Positions 51,451 to 62,200 are shown, numbered from the stretch's first letter. The stretch: DNA of 64,000 nt from Niveispirillum sp943371025 (GCA_943371025.1 CALRTC020000023.1:1-64000); one strand, 5' to 3'. The notes: generated by a model from the sequence alone, not told the origin. Numbers and translations: made by a program.

Positions 51451-52467
51451 TCAGAATCGCGCCTCGATGCCCAGCGTGCCTGTCCAGCCACGCCGACTGC
51501 CATCATAGCGCACGGTGTCCAGCGACAGGCTGGTCTCCTTCCACACGCGCCAGGACAGGCCGGCACCATAGGCATCATAATCGCGGCTGATATCCAGATC
51601 GACCGACTGCCACCACAGCGCCAGGCCATAGGGCCCGTTCTCGTACGATCCCATCAAGGTCGTGCTGCTGGCGTCGTCGCCCTTCAGGCGGCCACTGTCG
51701 CCATCATCGACAAAGACCACCCCGCCGCTGAACCCGCCATAGGTCAGAAGACCGACCAGTTTCAGGCTTTCCGTGTCGCCCAGCAGCGGATTGCGGCTGT
51801 CGGCCTTCACATAGCCAGCGGCCAGTTCATAGGTGAAGGCCTGCCAGTCACCCTGGTAATTCAGGCCGAATTCCCACAGGTCGCGGTCCAGTGCGCCCGG
51901 CGTCTCTCTGGCGATATCCTCCACCAGACTGTCGCGCTTGGCGGCATAGGACACGCCCAGGCGCAGCCCCATGACACGCGGCGTCTCATACAGGATCTTG
52001 GTGGCATCGTCGCTGTCGCGGCCCAGGAAGGTGACGGGCGGAGCGATGGCCCGGTTTTCCGTCCACAGCCCGTCCATCTGCCCGCCGGCCAGCAGCGGCA
52101 GCAGATCGACGGCCCGCTTGGCCGCTCCATCCTCGTCCCCGATGCGCACCCGGCCCCAGGCGGAATTGACGGTGATGAAGACCTCGTTCAAGGTCAGCTG
52201 GTCGTTGCGGCCCGGCCGGTCGGCACTTTTCTGATAATCGCCAGACCCGACGGTGCCGGTCAGCGACAGGCCCAGACCGGCATCGGTGGTCAGCTTGCCT
52301 TCCCCGGTCACAGCATAGGCGCCCCAGGCATCATGCCCATCGCCCGATCGGACGATGGCGGCCTGTCCGATCCCACGCCAGTCAAAATCGGTCGTGGCGG
52401 CCCCCGCCGGCACAGTAGCCAGCAGCGGCAGCAGGGCGAGGGACAGGCGGAAAACCGAACGGGGCAC
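51451..52467 (-). CDS. outer-membrane porin-like protein
   Basis: 338 residues from a GTG at 52467, which gives a signal peptide (FRLSLALLPLLATVPAGAAT). The rest alternates short beta-strands and ends in Phe (GTLGIEARF), the outer-membrane barrel signal. The pattern VFITVNSAWGRVRIGDEDGAAK and KILYETPRVMGLRLGVSYAAK is typical of Gram-negative porins of the alphaproteobacterial type, here with about 16 strands. No upstream ATG except at 52536, which would add a basic non-signal extension. Confidence 0.83.
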   Translation of the reverse strand: MPRSVFRLSLALLPLLATVPAGAATTDFDWRGIGQAAIVRSGDGHDAWGAYAVTGEGKLTTDAGLGLSLTGTVGSGDYQKSADRPGRNDQLTLNEVFITVNSAWGRVRIGDEDGAAKRAVDLLPLLAGGQMDGLWTENRAIAPPVTFLGRDSDDATKILYETPRVMGLRLGVSYAAKRDSLVEDIARETPGALDRDLWEFGLNYQGDWQAFTYELAAGYVKADSRNPLLGDTESLKLVGLLTYGGFSGGVVFVDDGDSGRLKGDDASSTTLMGSYENGPYGLALWWQSVDLDISRDYDAYGAGLSWRVWKETSLSLDTVRYDGSRRGWTGTLGIEARF

Positions 52468-52592
52468 TTGGTCACCATCCACGGGATTGACGGGGCGGGT
52501 GCGAACCGCTTTACGTGCGTGATGGGGCGAAAACAAGGCCGATGGGGCCGCAGCCCCGCCCCGACCCCGATTTTCCAGCCGACAGGCAAGCC

Positions 52593-53285
52593 ATGACCGA
52601 CCACCCCACCGACGTCGCCGCCAACCTGGCCGAGATCACATCCCGCATCCAGGTCGCCGCCCTTTCCGCCGGCCGCCCTGCCGATGCCGTGCGCCTGATC
52701 GCGGTATCGAAGGTGCAGCCCGTGGAGAAACTGGAGGCGGCGCTGGCGGCCGGCCACCGCCTGTTCGGGGAAAATCGGGTGCAGGAGGCAAAGGCCAAGT
52801 TCCCGGCCCTGCGCGACCGCTTCCCCGGCATCGAACTGCACCTGATCGGGCCGTTGCAGACCAACAAGGTGAAGGAGGCCGTGGCCCTGTTCGACGTCAT
52901 CCAGACGCTGGACCGGCCCAAGCTGGCAGCGGCCCTGGCCGAGGAGAAGGCCAAGCGCGGCCACCTGCCCCGGCTTTATGTGGAGGTGAATGTCGGGGCC
53001 GAACCGCAGAAGGCCGGCATCGCCCCCGCCGACCTGGCGGCGTTCCTGACCGAATGCCGCGATGTGCATGGCCTGACCATCGACGGGCTGATGTGCATCC
53101 CGCCGGCCGACGAGGAGCCGGCCCCCCATTTTGCCCTGTTGTCCGATCTGGCCCGCCGTCACGGGTTGAAAGAGGTCTCCATGGGCATGAGCGGGGATTA
53201 CGAATTGGCCGCCCGCCTGGGCGCCACCATGGTCCGCGTCGGCACGGCCATTTTCGGGGAACGGCTGAAGCCCGCCCATGGCTGA
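52593..53285 (+). CDS. YggS-family PLP homeostasis protein
   Basis: 230 residues. Alanine-racemase-like barrel with the PLP-binding Lys in LIAVSKVQP (about 36). LFGENRVQEAKAKF, LHLIGPLQTNKVK and SMGMSGDYELAARLGATMVRVGTAIFGER are the family signatures. Such proteins buffer pyridoxal phosphate and have no known catalytic activity. The ATG at 52593 is preferred. Its end overlaps the next gene by 8 bases. Confidence 0.93.
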   Translation: MTDHPTDVAANLAEITSRIQVAALSAGRPADAVRLIAVSKVQPVEKLEAALAAGHRLFGENRVQEAKAKFPALRDRFPGIELHLIGPLQTNKVKEAVALFDVIQTLDRPKLAAALAEEKAKRGHLPRLYVEVNVGAEPQKAGIAPADLAAFLTECRDVHGLTIDGLMCIPPADEEPAPHFALLSDLARRHGLKEVSMGMSGDYELAARLGATMVRVGTAIFGERLKPAHG

Positions 53286-53880
53286 TACCGGCAGCCTGCC
53301 CGATTTCAGGGACTGGTTCCGGCTGGCGGGCGGCAGCGCCGACCAGCGCCGCGCCCATGGCGTGCTGACCCGCCACCGGCTTTTCGACCGGCTGGCGGGA
53401 TGGGATGCGGGGTTGGCCGGTACCTTCCCTCTGGATATCGCCGTACCGGGATCGGATCTCGACATCCTGGTCCACGCCCCCGATCCCGGCGCTTTGGTCC
53501 CACACCTGGATCGGGAATTCGGCGGGGAATCGGGTTATGCGCGGCGGCTGGTCGACGTCGCCGACGGGCCCGCCCTGGTGGCCGGCTTCACCGTGGACAG
53601 CATGCCGGTGGAAATCTTCGTCCAGGCCGTACCCGTGGAACGCCAGATGGCCTGGCGCCACATGCGGGTAGAGGCGCGGCTGCTGGCCCTGCACCCGCCG
53701 CTGCGCCCGCAAATCAGGGCCCTGAAAGCGGCGGGGATGAAGACGGAACCCGCCTTTTGCCGCCTTCTGGGCCTGGACGGCGATGCCTACGCTGCCCTGC
53801 TGACCCTGGAAAATATCGATAATTCAGTACTTTACGACCTTATGGCCGGGTGTGGGTCGGCCATGCGTGAAAATGGGTGA
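53278..53880 (+). CDS. DUF4269 domain protein (nucleotidyltransferase-like)
   Basis: 200 residues. PLDIAVPGSDLDILVHA contains the GSDLD motif of nucleotidyltransferase folds and is the hallmark of DUF4269. The later VEIFVQAVPVERQMAWRHM also fits. It starts within the end of the YggS gene (8-base overlap), so they form an operon. Function unknown. Confidence 0.82.
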   Translation: MADTGSLPDFRDWFRLAGGSADQRRAHGVLTRHRLFDRLAGWDAGLAGTFPLDIAVPGSDLDILVHAPDPGALVPHLDREFGGESGYARRLVDVADGPALVAGFTVDSMPVEIFVQAVPVERQMAWRHMRVEARLLALHPPLRPQIRALKAAGMKTEPAFCRLLGLDGDAYAALLTLENIDNSVLYDLMAGCGSAMRENG

Positions 53881-53889
53881 TTAAAGTGC

Positions 53890-53918
53890 TTGCGGGATCG
53901 TACCGACCTGATTATGTT
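53890..53918 (+). promoter_or_regulatory. sigma-70 promoter of tRNA-Ser
   Basis: -35 TTGCGG (53890-53895), 17-base spacer, -10 TATGTT (53913-53918), 18 bases before the mature 5' end of the tRNA. Confidence 0.6.
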
Positions 53919-53935
53919 CCGCGCCCATCCAGTGC

Positions 53936-54026
53936 GGAGGGGTGGCCGAGTGGTTGAAGGCGCTCGCCTGGAAAGCGGGTATACGTCAAAAGCGTATCGT
54001 GAGTTCGAATCTCATCCCCTCCGCCA
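53936..54026 (+). tRNA. tRNA-Ser (anticodon GGA)
   Basis: 91 bases with the long variable arm of tRNA-Ser: acceptor GGAGGGG/CCCCTCC, anticodon loop CTGGAAA (anticodon GGA), variable-arm stem TACG.../CGTA, T-arm GAGTTCGAATCTC, discriminator G and encoded CCA. It reads UCC and UCU codons. Confidence 0.95.
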
Positions 54027-54089
54027 TTTCCTGAGAGATCACAGAGTGACCTCAGGAAAGGCCGTCTGAACGGCCCACCACTCAACCCC

Positions 54090-55586
54090 TTATATCTCCG
54101 TCCCTTCCAGCAGCGGCAAACGCGGCACCTGGTCCAGTTGCGGCAGTTCCGGCAACTCGTCCCCGGCCGTGGCCTTCAGTTCCTTGAAGCGGCGGGCCGT
54201 GACCATGACCCGGCTTTCCAGGGACGCCACTGCAGCGTTGTAGCTGTTGACGGCTCCGCCCAGCCCCTTGCCTACCTTGGCCATATGCTCGGCCATGGTC
54301 GCCAGCCGTTCGTGCAGTTCGCGGCCCAGCAGGCTGATGGCCTGGGCGTTGCGGGCCAGCGCCTCCTGCCGCCAGCCATAGGAGACGGCGCGCAGCAGGG
54401 CGATCAAGGTGGTGGGCGTGGCGGGGATCACCGACTGGTCAATGCCGGCTTCGATCAGGCCGGGATCCTGTTCCAGGGCGGCGGAGAAGAAATTCTCCCC
54501 GGGCAGGAACAGCACGACAAATTCCGGGGCCGGGTCGAACTGCGCCCAATAGCGTTTCTCGCCCAGCGCCTTCATATGGTCACGGATATGCCTTGCATGG
54601 CGCGCCATCTGTGCCTGCCGCGTCTCATCGTCAGGCGCGTGCGTGGCGTCCAGGAACGCCTCCAGCGGGGCCTTGGCATCGACGACGATGCTTTTGCCGC
54701 CCGGCAGGCGCACGATCAGGTCGGGACGCAGGCGGTTGCCGTCCGCGCCATTGACGCTGGCCTGTTCGTGAAAATCGCAATGGTCCAGCATGCCGGCCAT
54801 TTCCACGACGCGCTTCAACTGGATCTCGCCCCAGCGGCCGCGGGTCGACGGGCTGCGCAAGGCCTTGACCAGATTGCCGGTTTCGGCCCGCAACTGCCCC
54901 TGCCCTTCCATCAGGTGCGCGATCTGGGTCTTCAGTTCGACATAGGCACCGACGCGCGCCTGTTCGATACCCTGCACCGCCTCTCCGAATTTCGACAGAT
55001 GCTCGCGGATGGGGGTGACCAGGGCGTCGATGGCGGCCCCGCGCTTTTCCAGATCACCCTTGGCGCTTTCTCCGAATTTTTCGAACTGCGCCTGGGCCAG
55101 GGTCAGGAAATCGCGATTATTGGCCGACAGGGCCTCGGCCGACAGCGCCTTGAAGGCATCGGCCAGCCTTGCCTGCGCCTGATCCAGCAGGGCCAGCTTG
55201 TCGGCATGTGCGCGCTGCTCATGGTCCAGCGCCGTGCGCGCCTCAGCCAGGGCTGCCTGCAATTCCGCCTGTTCGTCCCGCGCCACGGCCAGCGCCTCTT
55301 CCAGCCTTGGCACACGCGCGGCCTGGGTTTCCGCCGCGGCCCGCCGGCCGGATTCGCCCTGCAGCTGCCGGCGCAGATCGGCCAGCAGCCCGTCACGCTG
55401 CGCCAGTTCCCCCCGCAGTTCCCCCGCATGGTGCCGGTCACGCTCCCGTTCCGCCAGCAAGGCCGTTCGTTCGGCCCGCAGCCCCGCCGTCCCCTGCCGC
55501 AGCCACAGGCTGACGATCAGGGCCGCCAGAGCGGCACCGGCCAGGAAGGAGAGCGGGTCGAGCGGCAGGGAGGACAAGGTGACCAT
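54090..55586 (-). CDS. rmuC: DNA recombination protein RmuC
   Basis: 498 residues. One N-terminal membrane segment (LSFLAGAALAALIVSLWL) is followed by a long coiled coil (about 45-170) and the RmuC nuclease-like domain (about 200-440): GRWGEIQLKRVVEMAGM, VRLPGGKSIVVDAKAPLEAFLDA and FVVLFLPGENFFSAALE are its signatures. RmuC limits inversions at short inverted repeats in E. coli. The ATG at 55586 places the membrane helix at the N-terminus; the frame is open for another 96 bases. Confidence 0.92.
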   Translation of the reverse strand: MVTLSSLPLDPLSFLAGAALAALIVSLWLRQGTAGLRAERTALLAERERDRHHAGELRGELAQRDGLLADLRRQLQGESGRRAAAETQAARVPRLEEALAVARDEQAELQAALAEARTALDHEQRAHADKLALLDQAQARLADAFKALSAEALSANNRDFLTLAQAQFEKFGESAKGDLEKRGAAIDALVTPIREHLSKFGEAVQGIEQARVGAYVELKTQIAHLMEGQGQLRAETGNLVKALRSPSTRGRWGEIQLKRVVEMAGMLDHCDFHEQASVNGADGNRLRPDLIVRLPGGKSIVVDAKAPLEAFLDATHAPDDETRQAQMARHARHIRDHMKALGEKRYWAQFDPAPEFVVLFLPGENFFSAALEQDPGLIEAGIDQSVIPATPTTLIALLRAVSYGWRQEALARNAQAISLLGRELHERLATMAEHMAKVGKGLGGAVNSYNAAVASLESRVMVTARRFKELKATAGDELPELPQLDQVPRLPLLEGTEI

Positions 55587-55705
55587 ACCTTTGAAACGGG
55601 AAACCGGACGGATGGTAACGCCGCCACCTCCGCGGAACAAGTCATGAACATAAGCGCATGTCGCTTGTTCACACGCCGACAATCCCTAAAGTGGAAGGCG
55701 GGGAT

Positions 55706-56911
55706 ATGATCGGGGTGAAATTGGGACGGATCGGCATCATCGGGGCAGGGTTGGGCGGGCTTGCCGCGGGTGCGCTGCTGGCGCGCGCCGGCTTCGACGT
55801 CACGATCATGGAAGCCGCCGCCGATCCGGTGCCCATGGGGGCGGGGCTTCTGCTGCAACCACCCGGCCAGACTGTGCTACGCCGCCTGGGTTTGCTGGAC
55901 GCGTTAGGGGACGGCGGAGCCACCGTGACGCGGCTGGACGCCCGTACCCTGTCGGGCCGACAATTGCTGGATCTGGATTACGGACGGCTCCGTCCCGGCC
56001 TGCATGGCCTGGGGCTGACGCGGGCGGCGATCTGGCAAGGCCTGCTGGCGGCGGCGTCATCGGCGGGCTGCCTGTTGCGTGCCGGCTGCCGAATCGTGAC
56101 CGTGACCACCGACGATGCGCAGGCCACGGCAGAGGATGCGCGGGGCACCCATCACGCCTTCGATCTGATGCTGGTCGCCAATGGCAGCGGCAGCACGCTG
56201 GCCGGCCATTGGCCGGGGCGACGATCGGCCACCTACCCATGGGGGTGCCTGTGGACGCAAATCGTCCTGCCGGACGGGTGGCCGCGCGACGTGCTGCAAC
56301 AACGGGTACAGGGAGCACGGCAGATGCTGGGCATCCTGCCGACCGGCCATGAGGAAGGCCGGCCCGTCGCCGCACTATACTGGAGCGTGCATAACGACCG
56401 GGTGGAGGCCGAGCGGGCCATGCCCCCGACCGCATGGCGCAGCGGACTGGAGCGGTTATGGCCGGAGGCGGCTCCCCTGATCGAGACCCTGGCCCCGTCC
56501 GACCTGAAGCATGCCGTCTATCGCGATGTCTGGGCCGATCCGCCCTACCAGGGTCGTATCCTGCTGATCGGGGACGCGGCGCATGGCACCAGCCCGCAAC
56601 TGGGCCAGGGCACCACACAGGCCCTGCTGGATGCCGCGCTGCTGACCGACAGCCTGCTTGCGCACAACGCAAACCCCGCCACGGCCTTTCCAACCTATTG
56701 GCGGCAACGCCGGGCCCGCACCCGCTTCTACCGCTGGGCCAGCCGGATGCTGACACCTCTTTACCAGTCGGACAGCAGATTGTTCGCGCTCGCCCGTGAC
56801 CTGACGGCCTGGCCCGCCCGGCACCTGCCCATTGCCGACCGGCTGGCCCTGCTTGTGCTGGCCGGGGCCAAGACCGGACTGCTGGGCTGGGAGGAGCCGC
56901 CGGGCCCCTGA
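55706..56911 (+). CDS. FAD-dependent monooxygenase
   Basis: 401 residues of a class A flavoprotein hydroxylase. GIIGAGLGGLAAGALLARAG is the FAD-binding GxGxxG fold (about 9-28), FDLMLVANGSGS fits the DG-type middle motif region and LLIGDAAHGTSPQLGQGTTQALLD is the second FAD motif (about 290). It resembles salicylate- and 6-hydroxynicotinate-type hydroxylases, but the substrate is unknown. The ATG at 55706 has GGCGGGG upstream. It is divergent from rmuC. Confidence 0.87.
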   Translation: MIGVKLGRIGIIGAGLGGLAAGALLARAGFDVTIMEAAADPVPMGAGLLLQPPGQTVLRRLGLLDALGDGGATVTRLDARTLSGRQLLDLDYGRLRPGLHGLGLTRAAIWQGLLAAASSAGCLLRAGCRIVTVTTDDAQATAEDARGTHHAFDLMLVANGSGSTLAGHWPGRRSATYPWGCLWTQIVLPDGWPRDVLQQRVQGARQMLGILPTGHEEGRPVAALYWSVHNDRVEAERAMPPTAWRSGLERLWPEAAPLIETLAPSDLKHAVYRDVWADPPYQGRILLIGDAAHGTSPQLGQGTTQALLDAALLTDSLLAHNANPATAFPTYWRQRRARTRFYRWASRMLTPLYQSDSRLFALARDLTAWPARHLPIADRLALLVLAGAKTGLLGWEEPPGP

Positions 56912-57040
56912 CCGCCTACGACCTTGGTAGATGCGGCGGAAATGCACAGTGGCCCATCCTTCCGGAAACTTCTTTTCGCAACTGCACTCGGTTAGGATCG
57001 CGCGGTTTTTGATCCTTATTGTTGCCAAGAAGGCCGTGCC

Positions 57041-57574
57041 ATGGACATCAGCAAGATCCCCGTCGGCAAGAACCCGCCCTGGGATATCAACGTCGTCATC
57101 GAGATCCCGCAGGGCGGCCAGCCCGTGAAGTACGAGCTGGATAAGGACAGCGGCGCGCTGTACGTCGACCGTTTCCTGCACACCGCCATGTTCTATCCGG
57201 CCAATTACGGCTTCGTGCCGCATACGCTGGCGCTGGATGGTGATCCGATCGACGTGATGGTCGTGGGCACCACCCCGGTCGTTCCCGGCGTCGTGCTGCG
57301 CTCGCGCCCCATCGGCGTGCTGATCATGGAAGATGACGCGGGCATGGATGAGAAGATCCTGGCCGTGCCGGTGGACAAGCTGCACCCGTTCTATTCCGAC
57401 ATCACCAGCTATCGCCAGTTGCCGCAGATCCTGGTCGAGCAGATCGCCCACTTCTTCGAGCATTACAAGGACCTGGAACACGGCAAGTGGGTCCGCATCG
57501 TCCGCTGGGACGAGGCCGACGTCGCCGCCAAGCTGATCCAGGAAAGCTTCGAGCGCGCACAGAAGGAAGGCTGA
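57041..57574 (+). CDS. ppa: inorganic pyrophosphatase
   Basis: 177 residues, the family I size. INVVIEIPQGGQPVKYELDK opens the fold, LYVDRFLHTAMFYPANYGFVPHTL is the active-site strand, and GDPIDVMVVG (DGDPIDVMV-type) with DDAGMDEKILAVP hold the Mg2+ Asp residues. It hydrolyses pyrophosphate to drive biosynthesis. A strong terminator follows. Confidence 0.97.
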   Translation: MDISKIPVGKNPPWDINVVIEIPQGGQPVKYELDKDSGALYVDRFLHTAMFYPANYGFVPHTLALDGDPIDVMVVGTTPVVPGVVLRSRPIGVLIMEDDAGMDEKILAVPVDKLHPFYSDITSYRQLPQILVEQIAHFFEHYKDLEHGKWVRIVRWDEADVAAKLIQESFERAQKEG

Positions 57575-57599
57575 TCGGCCTCTCCGGTTGTACGATAGA

Positions 57600-57640
57600 G
57601 CCGAGTTCCTCGGAATGAGGGACTCGGCATTTTTCTTTTT
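57600..57640 (+). terminator. rho-independent terminator of ppa
   Basis: GCCGAGTTCCTC and GAGGGACTCGGC form a 12-base stem with one G-U pair and loop GGAAT, followed by ATTTTTCTTTTT. It cleanly separates ppa from the secreted-protein locus. Confidence 0.88.
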
Positions 57641-57679
57641 ACACCTTATGCTTGGTGCCCAACCCTATAGGGTGGCGCC

Positions 57680-59107
57680 ATGTCATATATTCCGCCAGAT
57701 GACTACCCCTCCTATTCGCACAGCACGGCGGGCAAGCTGTCTGTGGGTGGCAGTGCGACAGGCACCATCGGCCTGCCCGGCGATGTCGACAAGTTCCTGA
57801 TCAGCCTCAATCCGAACACCACTTACCAGTTCGAGGTGCTGGATGCGGGATCGGGGGGCGGTACGCTGGCGGATGCCAGGATCGAACTGTGGCTGGACTC
57901 CGGACTTGTCCTGGCACCCGACAACGGTTCCGATACTGTTACCTACAGCTCGGCCGACTCCCGACTGCTGGACTATTATGTCGTTGTGTCCGGGGCGTCG
58001 GGCACTGATACGGGGACCTATACGATCAAGGCGGTTGCAGCAACAGCGAAAGAAAAGCCCACGATTTCCATCAAAGGGGACATCCAGATAGAAGGCACCA
58101 CGCGTGCAAATGCGATTTCATTTACGATTACCATGTCGGAAACGTCATCCACGCCAACGGTTTTCAATTTCTCGACAATGGATGGAACGGCATTTTCGGG
58201 ACAGGACTACGTGGGCATCAGTCGGGATTTCACGATACCGGCCGGCTCCGCGTCCTTGGTTGTGAAAATTCCCCTCGTCGCCGATGCTCTTCCCGAGCGT
58301 TCTGAATATTTCTCGGCAACGATATCGAATGTGATCGGCGCCACCCTGGCCAACAATGCGACCAGCAGCAGTGCCACGGGTACCATCCTGAATGACGATT
58401 TCCAGGCGGCCTTCACCCTGTCGGCCTATAAGGCACTGAACCCCGATCTGGTCACCGTATTCGGCGGCAATGATGCTGCCTATGTCAGCCATTACATCAA
58501 TAGCGGCAAGGCAGAAGGAAGGGCCAGTACCGGCTTCGACGCGGAGGCCTACGCCGCGCAGAACCCCGATCTGTTCAGGTATTTCGGCCTGGACGCTACC
58601 GCCCTGGCCAACCATTACCGCAGCAATGGCAAGGCCGAGGGGCGGGTTGCCGATGGCTTTGATGCCGATGCGTATGCCGCCCTGAACCCCGACCTGTTCC
58701 GGGCCTTCGGCACTGACCACGCGGCGCTGATCAACCACTATATCAATAGCGGCAAGGCGGAGGGGCGGGTCGCGACCGGTTTCGATGTCGAAGCCTATGC
58801 GGCATTGAACGGCGATCTGTACCGGTTCTTCGGGCTGGATGCCGCCAAGCTGATCAGCCATTACATCAGTAATGGCAGGGCAGAGGGTCGGTTGGCCCAA
58901 GGCTTTGATGCAGAGACCTATGCCGCCCTTAATCCCGACCTGTTGAACGTCTTCGGTCTGGATCACAATGCCCTGATCAACCATTACATCAATAATGGCC
59001 AGGCCGAAGGGCGCAAGGCCTACAGTCTGGTTGACCCCACTCCCCATACGCCGGACCTGTCGCTGCTGATGCCCCTGTCGGTGTGGAGGCCAGAGGCTTT
59101 CTGGTGA
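57680..59107 (+). CDS. secreted PPC/Calx-beta protein with five 41-residue repeats
   Basis: 475 residues without an N-terminal signal peptide. Residues about 18-115 resemble a pre-peptidase C-terminal (PPC) domain (GTIGLPGDVDKFLISLNPNT). Residues about 125-243 are Calx-beta-like (DGTAFSGQDYVGISRDFTIP, then SGTILNDDF-like end). From 58412 to 59026 come five tandem 41-residue repeats (consensus FDAEAYAALNPDLFRAFG, then LDHAALINHYINSGKAEGR). The tail is PDLSLLMPLSVWRPEAFW. The missing signal peptide, calcium-type modules and aromatic C-terminus suggest a type I (ABC) secreted protein, but no export genes are here. The next gene has the same last module and tail. Confidence 0.83.
   Translation: MSYIPPDDYPSYSHSTAGKLSVGGSATGTIGLPGDVDKFLISLNPNTTYQFEVLDAGSGGGTLADARIELWLDSGLVLAPDNGSDTVTYSSADSRLLDYYVVVSGASGTDTGTYTIKAVAATAKEKPTISIKGDIQIEGTTRANAISFTITMSETSSTPTVFNFSTMDGTAFSGQDYVGISRDFTIPAGSASLVVKIPLVADALPERSEYFSATISNVIGATLANNATSSSATGTILNDDFQAAFTLSAYKALNPDLVTVFGGNDAAYVSHYINSGKAEGRASTGFDAEAYAAQNPDLFRYFGLDATALANHYRSNGKAEGRVADGFDADAYAALNPDLFRAFGTDHAALINHYINSGKAEGRVATGFDVEAYAALNGDLYRFFGLDAAKLISHYISNGRAEGRLAQGFDAETYAALNPDLLNVFGLDHNALINHYINNGQAEGRKAYSLVDPTPHTPDLSLLMPLSVWRPEAFW
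58412..59026 (+). repeat. five coding repeats of 123 bases (41 residues)
   Basis: Exactly five units of 123 bases within the 57680 gene. The strongest positions are FDAEAYAALNPDL, FGLD, HYI and AEGR. Copies are diverged at the nucleotide level, so selection is on the protein. Confidence 0.85.
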
Positions 59108-59186
59108 TGCTCAGCGGTCTTTTCATTCCAGCGCCCCCTCCCGCCATTTTTGTCGCGCCATAATGCCGGATCAATGCATATGCTAT

Positions 59187-59213
59187 TTGGAAACACCTCC
59201 ACTGATATATAAT
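59187..59213 (+). promoter_or_regulatory. possible promoter of the RTX protein gene
   Basis: The 125-base gap before 59233 is unusually AT-rich for this window. A perfect -10 TATAAT (59208-59213) has TTGGAA 15 bases (or TTTGGA 16 bases) upstream. Spacing is short, so strength is uncertain. Confidence 0.4.
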
Positions 59214-59232
59214 TTCAAAACGAGGGCATGCG

Positions 59233-62200
59233 ATGAGTGAAATAAAAGGCAGCTTTCTCAACGAAACCCTCACCGGCACGACCGGAAACGACAATATATA
59301 TGGTGACGATGGTAATGATATTATCTATGGCGGTAGTGGAAACGACACGCTGTCCGGAGGAAACGGGTGGGACACCATCTATGGTGATGCCGGCAGTGAT
59401 GTGATTCACACGGGTTTTTCTGACAAGTTATATGGTGGACTGGGGCGTGATATTTTCTATGCCGCCAATAACAGCACCTATGGCGGCTACGAATCGACCA
59501 TCATGGATTTTACGCCGGGTGAAGATCGGATCGACCTGTCTCTGACCGGCATCGGCGATTTTGAGACGCTGAAGGGCTTTCTGACCACCTATGATGGGGT
59601 CACACAGCGCTTTCTGATCCGTCTGCCCAGCGGGCAGGTCGGCTTCACCTTCGCCGCGGCGCTGGCCAACCTACAGGCGGCTGACTTCATCTTCGCCTCC
59701 GACAAGGGGCCCAGCCTGATTGTCGGCGGCTCCGCATCGGAAGATCTGATCGGCGGTTCGGGCAATGACACGATTGATGGCGGCATCGGCGACGACCATC
59801 TGGCCGGCGGCGGCGGTGACGACCGGCTGATCCTGCGGGAAGGCTGGGACCGGGCCACGGGCGGCAGCGGCCGGGACATGTTCGTGCCACAGCCGGGCAG
59901 CTATGGCTCCTTCACCATCACGGACTTTACGCCAGGCCAGGACCGGCTGGACCTGTCGGCCTTCGGCGTTTCCAGTTGGGAAGCGCTGAAATATCTGCTG
60001 GGCGATCAGGCCGGGGCAACCAATGTCTCGATCAGTCTGCATCGCGGCGGCCCCTCTTTCATCTCGCTCAGCAATCTGGATGTCGCAAGCCTGTCGGCAG
60101 CGGACTTCATCTTTGCCCGCATCGACAGCCCGCAGGAAATCTATGGCGGCGCCATGTCCAACCTGTTCGGCGGGTCGGGAAACGATCGGCTGCACGCGTC
60201 GGGCCAGACCGGCTGGCTGTTCGGCGAGGGCGGGAACGACATCCTGTACGCATCGGAGGCCGGCAGCAGCAACATGGTGGGCGGTGCGGGCCAGGATATC
60301 TTCGTGCTGGCCGCCGGCGGTACCGGATATCTTCAAATCCATGATTTCACGCCCCGACAGGACCGGATCGACCTTTCGGCCCTGGGCATCAGCAGTTTCG
60401 ACATGGTCAAGTCCATGATGGCCTTGCCCCTGCCATCGGGCACCGGCGGTACCTTCCAGATCGGTAATACGGTTCTGACCTTGAATGTCGGCAAGGAGAG
60501 ATTGTCGGCGGCCGATTTCATTCTGGCTGCGGAACAACCTGCGCGTCTGATCACCTCCATCGGCTCCGGCAGCGCACTGACGGGCGGGGCGGGCAACGAC
60601 ACGCTGGTCGGGGGCGCGGGCACCGACCGCATGTTCGGCGGGGCTGGCGACGATCTGCTGACCGATGACCCTTACGAGCTTTATTATTCATCGGTGCGCG
60701 ATGTCATGGTTGGCGGGGCTGGCAATGACAAATTCGCCATCACCCATCTTTACGGCCAGGACATCATCGCCGACTTCACACCGGGCCAGGACAAGCTGGA
60801 CCTGTCCGCCCTGGGCATCACCAGCTTCGACACATTCTTGACCATGGCGGAGATGGCACGACTGGGCGGCAAGACGGCGACGGTCCTGCGCAGCGGCGCG
60901 GACTGGAACAGTTCCACCCTGACCTTGCTGCTGGACAGGTCGAAGCTGTCGGCGGCGGACGTGATCCTGGCCACACGCGATCAACCCCTGACACAGCAGG
61001 CATCCAGCGAACCGGATCTGTTCGGCGGGTCGGCCAGCGACAAATTGACGGGCAATGGCAGCAACAACCGCCTGTTCGGGGAAGCCGGTGACGACACGCT
61101 GACCGGCAGCTTTGGCGACGACCGCCTGTTCGGCGGGGCCGGCACCGACATGGCGATGTTCAGCGGCAATTACGCCGACTACAAGATCAACAGCATCAAC
61201 GGTATCGTGACGGTCCAGCACCTGACGGGCAGCGACGGCACCGACACGCTGATCGGGGTGGAAAAACTGGTCTTCGCCGATCAGGTCGTGGACCAGCTTA
61301 CCGCCACCCCGCCCGTGCTCAGCCTCACCGGCCATAACATGCTGGAAGGTGATCGCGGCAGTTTCCCCATCATCGTCGAAGGCAAGGTCACCGGTTGGAC
61401 CAGCGCGACGGTGCCGTCATCGACCATGGTCGGTTGGACAATCCGTCTGTCGGCCCCGGCAACAGAGGCGGTCACCTTCAACTTCGCCTACTCCACGCCG
61501 GGTGGCTACGCCGTCAGCTTCGGCAGCTATACGATCGCCGCCGGGCAGACGGCGCTGGATATCAGCCTGCCCGCCGGCGGCAGCGGTACCGCCGTCAATC
61601 TCGATTACACGCTGGTCGGCACATTGACCAACATCCGGGGCGCCCTGGCGCCGACAGGGAATGGAAGCCTCAACGCCACTTCCACCATTCTGAACGATGA
61701 TTACCAGGCCGATTTCAGCCTCAGCGCCTATCGTGCCATGAACACGGAACTGGACCGGGTCTTCGCCGGCAACGATGCGGGCCTGATCACCCACTATATC
61801 AATAACGGCCGGCAGGAAGGGCGCATCGCCAGCGGCTTCGACGCCGAAGCCTATGCCGCGCAGAATGCCGACCTTTACAAGGCCTTCGGCCTGGATGAAG
61901 CGGCGCTGCTGCGCCATTACCAGACGGCCGGATACAAGGAAGGGCGCGCCGCCGAAGGGTTTGACGCAGTCGCCTACGCGGCCCTGAACCCCGATCTCTA
62001 CAAGGCGTTCGGGCTGAACCACCAGGCACTGGTCGAACATTACATCGCCTATGGGGAGAAGGAGGGGCGGCTGGCTTCCGGCTTCGAGGCCGAAGCCTAT
62101 GCGGCGCTGAACCCCGACCTGTTCCGGGCTTACGGTTTGAATGAAAAGGCGCTGGTGGAGCATTTCATCAGCACGGGCCTGGCGGAAGGACGCGCCGCCA

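Noticed and set aside
53936..54026. tRNA-Ser as an attachment site for a genomic island
   Set aside because: No integrase, no partial tRNA 3' copy nearby, and both flanks hold ordinary chromosomal genes.
58412..59026. Tandem repeats considered as a CRISPR-like or satellite array
   Set aside because: The 123-base units are in frame, diverged in nucleotides and conserved as protein; they are coding repeats.
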